A DNA stretch of 26,421 nt from a virus, in IMG/VR virus record IMGVR_UViG_3300025286_000115, positions 1 to 26,421 of that record; one strand, given 5' to 3'. Within the stretch, counting starts at the first letter, position 1; every line of letters starts with the position of its first letter. The position numbers and the translations under genes are program-made. The notes beneath the pieces were generated by a model. That model was not told the DNA's origin. It ran no database searches and saw only the letters and a list, made by a program, of their open reading frames with translations. Of this stretch, positions 6,642 through 14,574 are shown piece after piece.

Positions 6642-9600
6642 TCATAGTTGTATCCAAACCGGCCAGTAATAATCGGTGCCGCCAACGTTAGCAGAAAGGT
6701 ATCCCTCAGGAACCATACCTACCCCAGCCATGTCAAAGAATTCTACTGGACTAACACCACCCCATGTTACTGGAACTAACCCCACCAATGCAGTACCACC
6801 AGTGCCAGCATGTGACATACCAGCGCCACCACCGCCCGTAGTTCCCTGAGTACCTTGAGTTCCTGTAGTTCCTGTAGTTCCAGTTGTTCCCTGAGTTCCT
6901 GTAGTTCCGGTTGTTCCCTGAGTTCCAGTTGTTCCGGTTGTTCCCTGAGTTCCAGTTGTTCCCTGAGTTCCTGTAGTTCCGGTTGTTCCTTGGCTTCCAT
7001 CCAGTCCTTTAATACCCTGAATACCTTGAATACCTTGAGCTCCAGCACCACCTCCACCGGAGACTCCCTGAATTCCCTGAGTTCCTTGAGTACCAGCAGA
7101 ACCATCGTCACCAGTTCTAGTGAAATGATAAACAATATCTTCTCCATCACTAAATGGTGGGTCTGAAAATCGAGCTACAGGAGTAACATCTATCTTGAAA
7201 TAGCCAGTAGCTTCTGTGACTCCATCTACTTGGCAAATGAATAATGAACCATCAGTTGAAGTTCTTGATTGAAATACTAAATGGCCCTCAACACTTGCAG
7301 TACTATCATCCCAGCTTCTCATAAAGAGTTGCATATCTGTTCCATACTGGTCTTCATCATCAATGTATGCTTTTGTTATAGAAAGTGAAGTAGCATGATT
7401 AAATCTAATTACACCATCACCGGGGTCCGAATCAGTAGTCGATGTACTGAATTCATAATTAACTCCTCCTCTATATCCAGCAGTACCAGTCGTTCCTTGG
7501 GTTCCTGTTCCTGTAGTTCCCTGAGTACCCTGAGTTCCAGTTCCACCAGATGTTCCCTGAGTTCCTTGTGTCCCTGCTCCTGTAGTTCCCTGAGTACCTT
7601 GAGTACCAGTAGTTCCTTGGGTTCCTGCTCCTGTAGTTCCCTGAGAACCAGCTGGACCTATATCACCACGTATACCTTGAATACCTTGTGTTCCTTGAGT
7701 TCCTGCTCCTGTAATTCCCTGAGTTCCTTGTGTCCCTGCTCCTGTAATTCCCTGTATTCCTTGTATACCTTGCGTTCCCTGTGTTCCTGCTCCAGTTATT
7801 CCCTGAATTCCCTGAGTTCCTGTAGTTCCCTGAGTTCCCTGTGTTCCTGTAGTTCCCTGTGTACCCTGTGAACCCGCAGGTCCGGGCGCTCCGTCGGCAC
7901 CCTGAGTTCCAGCACCAGTCGTTCCTTGAGTTCCCTGACTACCCGGAGTACCCAAAATACCCCGTGTTCCTTGAATACCTTGTATTCCTTGAGTTCCCTG
8001 TGTTCCAGTAGTTCCCTGTGCTCCAGTTATTCCCTGAATTCCTTGAGTGCCCGTTATACCTTGTGTTCCTTGAGTTCCTGTTCCTGTAATTCCTTGAATA
8101 CCTTGAGTTCCTTGAGTACCAGTATCACCTTTAATACCCTGAGTTCCTTGAGTACCAGTAATTCCTTGAATACCTTGAGTTCCTTGAGTACCAGTATCAC
8201 CTTTAATACCTTGAGTTCCTTGTGTGGAGTTGTCTGCACCATCCGTCCCTTGGATTCCCTGAGTTCCCTGAGTTCCTGTAGTTCCGGTTGTTCCCTGAGT
8301 TCCTGTAGTTCCGGTTGTTCCTTGAATTCCTTGTATTCCTTGAATTCCTTGCGCACCCCTTATACCCTGAATTCCCTGAGTTCCTGTAGTTCCCTGAGTT
8401 CCCTGTGTTCCTGTAGTTCCCTGTGTGCCAGTAGTTCCTTGAATTCCCTGAGTACCAGTAGTTCCTTGAATACCTTGAGTTCCTTTATCACCAGTTCTAC
8501 TAAAGGATAAAGTAATTCTTTCACCATTACTAAATGGTGGATTACCTGAGCCAACTAATGGGTCAACATCTATCTTGAAATAGCCTGAAGCCTCTGTAAC
8601 TGAATCTACCTCCATCGATGCGTATGATGTATCACTACCATCAGCAGATTGTATGATTATAACACCTTCTACTGTACTAGATGAATCGTCCCATGTACGC
8701 ATCCAAGCTTGTTGGTCATTACCGTCTTCGTCGGTGTCATCAATAAATATTTTAGTAACACTAGCAAATGTAGTGTGATTAAATCTAATGTCCCCAGCGC
8801 CGGGGTCGGCATCAGTGGTGGAAGTATCAAATGTCCATGCTGTTCCACCTCTATAACCTGTAGTTCCTGTAATTCCTTGTATTCCTTGAGTTCCTTGAGT
8901 ACCAGTAGTACCTTGAGTTCCCTGTGTTCCTGTAGTTCCTGTAATTCCTTGTATTCCTTGAGTTCCTTGAGTACCAGTAGTGCCTTGAGTTCCCTGTGTT
9001 CCAGTAGTTCCTGTAATTCCTTGTATTCCTTGAGTTCCTTGAGTGCCTGTATCACCGGTATCACCCTTGATGCCCTGAATACCCTGAGTTCCTTGAGTAC
9101 CAGTAGTACCTTGAGTTCCCTGTGTTCCAGTAGTTCCTGTAATCCCTTGTATTCCTTGAGTTCCTTGAGTACCAGTAGTACCTTGAGTTCCCTGTGTTCC
9201 AGTAGTTCCTGTAATTCCTTGTATTCCTTGAGTTCCTTGAGTACCAGTAGTACCTTGAGTTCCCTGCGTTCCCGTATCACCCTTTATGCCCTGAATACCC
9301 TGAGTTCCTTGAGTTCCTGTCGTTCCAGTTATACCTTGGATACCTTGAGTTCCTTGAGTACCAGTAGTGCCTTGAGTTCCCTGTGTTCCAGTAGTTCCTG
9401 TAATTCCTTGGATACCTTGAGTTCCTTGAGTACCAGTGGTTCCTTGAGTTCCTTGAGTACCAGTAGTTCCTTGAGTTCCTTGAGTACCAGTAGTTCCTTG
9501 AATACCTTGTATTCCTTGAGTTCCTTGAGTTCCCTTATCACCAGTTCTAGTAAATTCTAGGACACATTGCTCTGCCGAAGAAAATGGTGGGTCACCTGAA

Positions 9601-12479
9601 CCTACTACTGGAGTAACATCTATCTTCCAGTAGCCTGTAGCTTCAGTAATTCCTGTTACCTGCATCGAAGCATATGAAGCATCCGAACCATCTGCCGACT
9701 GTATTATTATAGTACCTTCAATGGTACTAGTAGAATCATCCCAAGTTGCATACCACGCTTGCTGGTCAGTACCATCCGCGTCTACGTCATCTATATATAG
9801 TTTAGTTACAGAAGCAAAAGTTCCGTTGTTTAATCTAAAGTCGCCCGCGCCGGGGTCTGCGTCTGTTATAGTATTATCGAAGTTATATCTAGTTCCCCCT
9901 CTTATTCCGTCAGCTCCTTGAGCCCCTTGTGAACCACCAGTTACAGTACCCTCTGTTCCTTGTATACCTTGTATACCTTGCGTTCCTTGTAAACCTTGAA
10001 TACCTTGTGTACCTTGAGTTCCCTGTGCTCCAGTCGCACCTGTAATTCCTTGAGTTCCTTGAGCGCCCGTTATACCTTGAATACCTTGAGCTCCCGTAAT
10101 TCCTTGAATACCCTGAGCTCCTGTATCTCCTGTCGTTCCTTGAGTTCCCTGAGTGCCTTGAGCGCCCGTTATACCTTGAATTCCCTGAGTTCCCTGAGTT
10201 CCTGTATCTCCTGTCGTTCCTTGAGTTCCCTGAGTGCCTTGAGTTCCTGTCGTTCCAGTTATACCTTGGATACCTTGAGTTCCTTGAGCACCCGTTATAC
10301 CTTGTATTCCTTGAGTTCCTTGAGTACCAGTATCACCTTTAATACCCTGAATTCCTTGAGCACCAGTAGTTCCCTGAATACCTTGTATTCCTTGAGTTCC
10401 TTGAGTACCAGTAGTTCCTTGAATACCTTGTATTCCTTGAGTTCCTTGAGTACCAGTATCACCTTTAATACCCTGAATTCCCTGAGTTCCCTGAGTTCCC
10501 TGTGCTCCAGTCGTTCCTTGAGTTCCTTGAGTACCAGTAGTTCCCTGTGCTCCAGTCGTTCCTTGAGTTCCTTGAGTACCAGTAGTTCCTTGTATTCCTT
10601 GAGTTCCTTGAGTACCAGTAGTTCCTTGTATTCCTTGAGTTCCCTGTGTACCCGTAGTTCCTTGCGTACCCTGAGTTCCTTTATCTCCAGTTCTACTAAA
10701 TTCTAAAATACATTCTTCTGCATTAGCAAAAGGAGGATTAGCAGACCCAACAACAGGAGTAACTGTAATCTTATAATATCCTGTCGCAGCCGTTACAGCA
10801 GTTACTTGCATCGAAGCATATGAAGCATCAGAACCATCTGCTGATTGTATTATTATAGTACCTTCTACAGTACTACTAGAGTCGTCCCACGTATCATACC
10901 AGTCCTGCTGGTCTGTACCATCCGCATCGACATCATCTATATATAGTTGTGTAACAGAAGCAAACGTTCCGTGATTTAACCTGAATACTCCCGCGCCGGG
11001 GTCCGCATCGGTAGTCGTAGTCGAGAAGTCATATCTAGTGCCACCTCTTATACCCTCAGTTCCTTGAGTACCAGTAGTTCCTTGAATACCTTGTGTTCCT
11101 TGAGTTCCCTGTGTTCCAGTAGTTCCTTGAATTCCTTGAGTACCAGTAGTTCCTTGAGTTCCTTGAGTACCAGTAGTTCCTTGAATACCTTGTATTCCTT
11201 GAGTTCCCTGTGTTCCAGTCGTTCCTTGAATTCCTTGAGTACCATCTGTACCTTGAGTACCAGTTGCACCTTGAGTTCCTGTTATACCTTGGATACCTTG
11301 AGTTCCTTGAGTACCCGTAGTCCCCTGAGTTCCTGTAGCTCCTTGAGTACCAGTAGTTCCTTGAATACCTTGTATTCCTTGAGTTCCTTGAGTACCATCA
11401 GTTCCCTGAGTTCCTGTTGTACCTTGAATACCTTGAGTTCCTTGAGCACCAGTAGTTCCTTGAATACCTTGGATACCTTGAGTTCCCTGTGTACCAGTAG
11501 TTCCTTGAGTTCCTTGAGCACCAGTAGTTCCTTGAGTTCCTTGAGCACCAGTAGTTCCCTGTGTACCTTGAGTACCATCTGTACCTTGAGCACCAGTTAT
11601 ACCTTGAGTTCCCTGAGTGCCCTTATCTCCAGTCTGGACAAAGGAAATTACGCAATCGTCGCCATTAGTAAAATTGTCGTTATGGTCTATATAATCTACT
11701 TGTACTTCTTCATAAACGTTAACTCCCGTGCCCCCAGCTACATTAGCACCTGTAATATCAAATATCACCCATACAGCAGAATCAGTAGCTTTACTTATCT
11801 TTATGTGCCCGCGCGTAGCACTATCACCATTATCTAAAGTATCGTTCCATGCACTTACATCATCACTATTTATATCATAGTCGGATATACCCACCTTTGT
11901 TATTAGAGTATAATCAGGGGGCCCAGAAACGGGCACTGCAACATTAAATCCAAAATTAGTTTGGCCCGGTGAACCAGCAGTAATATCAAAACTACTATAA
12001 TTAAATTCTTGGCTATCGCCTCCGAATATTCCTCTCGTTCCTTGTACTCCTTGTGTGCCTTGAGTACCCTGTATACCTTGAGTACCCTGTATACCCTGTG
12101 TGCCTTGAGTACCAGTAGTTCCTTGAATACCTTGTATTCCTTGAGTACCCGTAGTTCCCTGCGTCCCAGTAGCTCCTTGAGTTCCTGTAGCACCTTGAGA
12201 GCCTGTAGTTCCTTGTGTACCTTGAGTTCCCTGAGCAGCTACCGCGCCCGCAGTACCTTGAACACCTTGTGTGCCATTCGTACCTTGTATACCTTGTGTA
12301 CCTTGAGTACCTTGAGCCCCACCAACTCCAGTTAAAGCAATTCTTACATCAGGAGTGTTGGTATTTTTTAAAGTTAGTTTTTTATTAGTTGAATTCCAAG
12401 TAGCGTCATATAGATAGGAACGCCAAGCTACCGGAATTGCCTGTTTAGTTTTTGACCTTAACGCTTTAGTTCCCCTCAT
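6642..12479 (-). CDS. Giant collagen-like fibre protein with five beta-rich domains (1945 aa)
   Basis: The N-terminal 50 residues (starting MRGTKALRSK) are followed by hundreds of uninterrupted Gly-X-Y triplets, mostly GTQ, GIQ, GTT and GAQ, with almost no proline. The triplets are broken by five domains of about 115-130 residues near positions 150-281, 477-596, 858-981, 1208-1330 and 1670-1790. Domains 2-5 share DADPGAG (or SDPGDG), IDD-x-DxDG-x-DxQ and TWDDS motifs; all five end in TGDKG or a close variant. The C-terminal 65 residues after GGGGAG are globular (GTDYYWPVW) and may trimerise or bind receptor. Collagen-like triplets form trimeric rods in many viral fibres. The gene sits between the capsid gene and the connectors, not beside tail-tip genes, so it may be attached to head or neck. 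The start follows AAGG; the next gene overlaps or closely follows. Confidence 0.88.
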   Translation of the reverse strand: MRGTKALRSKTKQAIPVAWRSYLYDATWNSTNKKLTLKNTNTPDVRIALTGVGGAQGTQGTQGIQGTNGTQGVQGTAGAVAAQGTQGTQGTTGSQGATGTQGATGTQGTTGTQGIQGIQGTTGTQGTQGIQGTQGIQGTQGTQGVQGTRGIFGGDSQEFNYSSFDITAGSPGQTNFGFNVAVPVSGPPDYTLITKVGISDYDINSDDVSAWNDTLDNGDSATRGHIKISKATDSAVWVIFDITGANVAGGTGVNVYEEVQVDYIDHNDNFTNGDDCVISFVQTGDKGTQGTQGITGAQGTDGTQGTQGTTGAQGTQGTTGAQGTQGTTGTQGTQGIQGIQGTTGAQGTQGIQGTTGTQGTDGTQGTQGIQGIQGTTGTQGATGTQGTTGTQGTQGIQGITGTQGATGTQGTDGTQGIQGTTGTQGTQGIQGIQGTTGTQGTQGTTGTQGIQGTTGTQGTQGTQGIQGTTGTQGTEGIRGGTRYDFSTTTTDADPGAGVFRLNHGTFASVTQLYIDDVDADGTDQQDWYDTWDDSSSTVEGTIIIQSADGSDASYASMQVTAVTAATGYYKITVTPVVGSANPPFANAEECILEFSRTGDKGTQGTQGTTGTQGTQGIQGTTGTQGTQGIQGTTGTQGTQGTTGAQGTTGTQGTQGTTGAQGTQGTQGIQGIKGDTGTQGTQGIQGIQGTTGTQGTQGIQGIQGTTGAQGIQGIKGDTGTQGTQGIQGITGAQGTQGIQGITGTTGTQGTQGTQGTTGDTGTQGTQGIQGITGAQGTQGTQGTTGDTGAQGIQGITGAQGIQGITGAQGTQGITGATGAQGTQGTQGIQGLQGTQGIQGIQGTEGTVTGGSQGAQGADGIRGGTRYNFDNTITDADPGAGDFRLNNGTFASVTKLYIDDVDADGTDQQAWYATWDDSTSTIEGTIIIQSADGSDASYASMQVTGITEATGYWKIDVTPVVGSGDPPFSSAEQCVLEFTRTGDKGTQGTQGIQGIQGTTGTQGTQGTTGTQGTQGTTGTQGTQGIQGITGTTGTQGTQGTTGTQGTQGIQGITGTTGTQGTQGIQGIKGDTGTQGTQGTTGTQGTQGIQGITGTTGTQGTQGTTGTQGTQGIQGITGTTGTQGTQGTTGTQGTQGIQGIKGDTGDTGTQGTQGIQGITGTTGTQGTQGTTGTQGTQGIQGITGTTGTQGTQGTTGTQGTQGIQGITGTTGYRGGTAWTFDTSTTDADPGAGDIRFNHTTFASVTKIFIDDTDEDGNDQQAWMRTWDDSSSTVEGVIIIQSADGSDTSYASMEVDSVTEASGYFKIDVDPLVGSGNPPFSNGERITLSFSRTGDKGTQGIQGTTGTQGIQGTTGTQGTTGTQGTQGTTGTQGIQGIRGAQGIQGIQGIQGTTGTTGTQGTTGTTGTQGTQGIQGTDGADNSTQGTQGIKGDTGTQGTQGIQGITGTQGTQGIKGDTGTQGTQGIQGITGTGTQGTQGITGTQGIQGITGAQGTTGTQGTQGIQGIQGTRGILGTPGSQGTQGTTGAGTQGADGAPGPAGSQGTQGTTGTQGTQGTTGTQGIQGITGAGTQGTQGIQGIQGITGAGTQGTQGITGAGTQGTQGIQGIRGDIGPAGSQGTTGAGTQGTTGTQGTQGTTGAGTQGTQGTSGGTGTQGTQGTTGTGTQGTTGTAGYRGGVNYEFSTSTTDSDPGDGVIRFNHATSLSITKAYIDDEDQYGTDMQLFMRSWDDSTASVEGHLVFQSRTSTDGSLFICQVDGVTEATGYFKIDVTPVARFSDPPFSDGEDIVYHFTRTGDDGSAGTQGTQGIQGVSGGGGAGAQGIQGIQGIKGLDGSQGTTGTTGTQGTTGTQGTTGTTGTQGTTGTTGTQGTTGTTGTTGTQGTQGTTGGGGAGMSHAGTGGTALVGLVPVTWGGVSPVEFFDMAGVGMVPEGYLSANVGGTDYYWPVWIQL
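6840..12330 (-). repeat. Collagen-triplet coding repeats (9-base and 18-base units)
   Basis: The DNA consists of long runs of near-identical nine-base units encoding Gly-Thr-Gln or Gly-Ile-Gln, arranged in 18-45-base higher-order repeats, interrupted by the five non-collagen domains. Synonymous codon changes (GGTACT, GGAACT, GGCACT) keep the copies from being identical. The units are in frame and of constant period, so recombination between them would change fibre length without breaking the frame. Long Ser/Leu/Thr/Cys-rich open frames on the opposite strand are by-products of this repeat. Confidence 0.85.
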
Positions 12480-12516
12480 GATTTTGACCTTCTTACGACT
12501 AGTAAAGAAATAGAGT

Positions 12517-12547
12517 GGGAGTGATTAGGGCTCACTCCCTGAGCCCT
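12517..12547 (-). promoter_or_regulatory. Two mutually exclusive hairpins between capsid and fibre genes
   Basis: Two perfect 8-bp stems share bases. AGGGCTCA (12527-12534) pairs with TGAGCCCT (12540-12547) around a 5-base loop. GGGAGTGA (12517-12524) pairs with TCACTCCC (12532-12539) around a 7-base loop. Both cannot form at once. They lie in the 85-base gap after the capsid stop. No T-tract follows directly, so a role as a processing or attenuation element is more likely than plain termination. The rest of the gap (12480-12564) holds only a weak AT-rich stretch near 12551-12562. Confidence 0.55.
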
Positions 12548-12564
12548 TGCTAAAATAAACGTGT

Positions 12565-13659
12565 CTAAACGTTGATAATAACTACGCCAGACATCGGGCT
12601 TGTGACCTTCAGTCCGTATCTCATCGACATGTAAGAACCAACAATTCCGAAACCGGGGTTTGCCTCTTCTACAGTCAATGGTCGCCTTTCAACGTACGAC
12701 ATAGGCTTTACGCTGCTGTCCCACATGAATATCCTATCAGGAGGGCACCATGCGTTGGTAGTGATGGTTAGACCATATATGCTACCTACGACAGCTGTTC
12801 CTATAGTATTCTTGAAAGGAGCAGTTTCCTCAACAACATACGGGAATCCGTAGCTGGCAGTTGTGCCAGAAATTGCTGTGGTAAAGTCTGCCAAGTTCAA
12901 TAGAGTCTTGTAGTGCGCTGGGGATATCATTAGGGAGTCAGCATTAAAGCCGTGTCCGCCAATAAGTTCCATAGCTGTGGTTAAGTCTCCTAGGGAGAGC
13001 TCACCGTCGCCTGCTCCGCCAGCTGCGGTTACATAGTGACCTGTTTGAAGCGTGCCTGAAGCAGTTAGACCATACGAATAGTTACGTCCGACATTAATTT
13101 CGGAACCACTACCTAGGAAACCACCGTAAACATTATCGCTAAAGTCTACAATGTTAGCCTCAGTTGTGGCTGCTACGATGCTAGCTCCGTCAACACCCGT
13201 TCCGAACGTGGAGTCTAGGATACCGAGCAACGCATAAACAACGTGCTTAGTCATATGACGGTCTACCGCCCTGCGTGCTTCATTCAAAGCCATCTCGACT
13301 TCATTGAAACGTGAATCTTCAATCATACGACGTGTAACGCCCATAGCCAGTCCCCACTCGCCTACTGATACTCTCTCGGAGCGCAGATTAGTGTGCTGGT
13401 ATTGTGGTGTGTTACCTTCGTTGATTTCTTCCATACCCATGGAAGGCTTTGCGAATGTGATATCAATATCACCGCCAGTCTCTGTGGTCATAGGTTCTGT
13501 AAACATTGCCATCGCAGCAAGGTCTGTGACCTTGTAGTCTTTGATTGCATCTTTATAGTCTATGAGTACACGTTCCCCTGTTCCACCAGTCGCTGCGTAA
13601 GCGCCAGTGTTAAGGGAAGTAAGAAGACCGGGTGCTAAATTCTGAGTTAGTGCTACCAT
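12565..13659 (-). CDS. Major capsid protein, HK97 fold
   Basis: A 364-residue protein from ATG 13659, preceded by AGGTGAT at a four-base spacing; a GTG nine bases upstream is less likely because it falls inside that site. The N-terminal part (MVALTQNLAPGLLTSLNTGA) lacks a large scaffold domain, consistent with a separate scaffold upstream. The middle shows a long spine-like helix (NEVEMALNEARRAVDRHMTKH) and the end has MSYVERRPLTVEEANPG and MRYGLKVTSPMSGVVI, typical of the P-domain and C-terminal strands of HK97-type capsid proteins. It follows protease, scaffold and decoration genes and precedes a hairpin region. Assembly into the head, with the portal at one vertex, is the expected role. 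The subfamily is not determined. Confidence 0.85.
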   Translation of the reverse strand: MVALTQNLAPGLLTSLNTGAYAATGGTGERVLIDYKDAIKDYKVTDLAAMAMFTEPMTTETGGDIDITFAKPSMGMEEINEGNTPQYQHTNLRSERVSVGEWGLAMGVTRRMIEDSRFNEVEMALNEARRAVDRHMTKHVVYALLGILDSTFGTGVDGASIVAATTEANIVDFSDNVYGGFLGSGSEINVGRNYSYGLTASGTLQTGHYVTAAGGAGDGELSLGDLTTAMELIGGHGFNADSLMISPAHYKTLLNLADFTTAISGTTASYGFPYVVEETAPFKNTIGTAVVGSIYGLTITTNAWCPPDRIFMWDSSVKPMSYVERRPLTVEEANPGFGIVGSYMSMRYGLKVTSPMSGVVIINV

Positions 13660-13675
13660 AATAATCACCTACCCC

Positions 13676-14071
13676 TTAGTGGGTTATCACCTTAGTTAAA
13701 CCCGCTGCGGAATTGTTCTCCAATGTAGTTGCTTGACAACTTGGTTTAGTTGTTGCGTTGGTTGCTGCAAGGAGACGACCATCTGTCGTTCCCATCATTA
13801 ACCCTACACCAGCGTTTAGGTCTGCACAATTGACGTTCAATATAACGCCGTGCCCAGAAATAACACTTACGACATTTCCTGACGTAATGGTTGTGAGTGC
13901 ATACCCGCAGACCGCAAATTGGTCTCCTGCACTATCCCCACTGTTAGCGTTTTTGACTTCGCCACTGGTATCGAATGTTAATGCGTTACCAGCAGTGACA
14001 TCTTCTGCCGCTACAAATGGAAGGATACGTGCTGGTGCACCACCATCATTTATCAAAATTTCTGTTGCCAT
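13676..14071 (-). CDS. Head decoration/stabilisation protein
   Basis: A 131-residue protein, MATEILINDGGAPARILPF, made almost entirely of short beta strands: TAGNALTFDTSGEVKNA, GDQFAVCGYALTTITSGNV, VSVISGHGVILNVNCADL, GVGLMMGTTDGRLLAA. The pattern of a small beta barrel with TAGxALTxD and xxVCGxAL motifs is that of DUF2190-like and related capsid decoration proteins found between protease/scaffold and capsid genes. It lies two bases after the protease-scaffold gene and 16 bases before the capsid start, so it is co-translated with both. It probably trims or cements the outside of the shell. The family name is inferred from pattern and place. Confidence 0.72.
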   Translation of the reverse strand: MATEILINDGGAPARILPFVAAEDVTAGNALTFDTSGEVKNANSGDSAGDQFAVCGYALTTITSGNVVSVISGHGVILNVNCADLNAGVGLMMGTTDGRLLAATNATTKPSCQATTLENNSAAGLTKVITH

Positions 14072-14073
14072 AA

Positions 14074-14574
14074 TTAATTACCTCTTAATACATCTGGGTC
14101 GATTTTGATACGCCCAGTTTCTTTATCTAACTTGACTGCAAATTTTCTCTCGGATTCTGCTGGAACAGCTTCACCCTCGGGGGATTTACCCTTCCCGAAG
14201 GTACGTTCTATTTCCTCAGGTACCGGAAGTGCAGCAAGAGCTTCGCTGAAACCAGTCAGCCTTGATTCATCCCAAGCTGTGAGTTCATCGTTACGAGTTG
14301 CTTTCTTATCCTCTTCTAAGGTACCGAAAATCAGTTCCTTGGATAGAATCGCCTCTACAACTTCAACCTTTCGAGTTTCGGCTTCTTTAGCAGCTCTCTC
14401 TTCCTCAGCAAGTTTAAATTCCTCAATTATCTTGAGGGCCTCTTCGTACTGGGAATTGATTTCTGCCTTTGAAGATGTCATCTCTTCTAGTTGCGTTCGT
14501 AGGGACGCGAATTCGCGTTCCACGATATTCTCCGCTTCGGAGTTCTCTTTAACATTAGGAGTTTCTGTAGTCAT
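14074..14574 (-). CDS. Nested scaffold protein (internal start within the protease gene)
   Basis: Within the protease-scaffold frame, ATG 14574 (Met 255 of the long product) starts MTTETPNVKENSEAENIVER and is preceded by AAGAGGAT at about seven bases, a strong ribosome binding site. Translation there would give a 166-residue, highly acidic coiled-coil protein beginning exactly where the Cys-rich linker ends. That is the arrangement of lambda C/Nu3, where a scaffold is made in excess from the 3' part of the protease gene. The open frame and ribosome binding site are seen; independent expression is inferred. Confidence 0.62.
   Translation of the reverse strand: MTTETPNVKENSEAENIVEREFASLRTQLEEMTSSKAEINSQYEEALKIIEEFKLAEEERAAKEAETRKVEVVEAILSKELIFGTLEEDKKATRNDELTAWDESRLTGFSEALAALPVPEEIERTFGKGKSPEGEAVPAESERKFAVKLDKETGRIKIDPDVLRGN

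Noticed and set aside
6776-12193. Minus-strand Leu/Lys/Glu-rich frames (VLKELKE and similar) inside the fibre gene
   Set aside because: Out-of-frame readings of the same nine-base repeats, which look like coiled coils only because of the period.
6840-12330. Fibre repeat region as a CRISPR or satellite array
   Set aside because: The repeats are in frame, have a nine-base coding period and are interrupted by conserved protein domains.
6855-12335. Long plus-strand open frames rich in Ser, Leu, Thr and Cys opposite the fibre gene
   Set aside because: They are the complement of collagen-triplet codons (for example TGAGTTCCT reads as Ser-Ser-Leu types). They lack ribosome binding sites and vary exactly with the repeats.
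13660-13668. GTG at 13668 as the capsid start
   Set aside because: The GTG lies inside the AGGTGAT ribosome binding site that serves the ATG at 13659.
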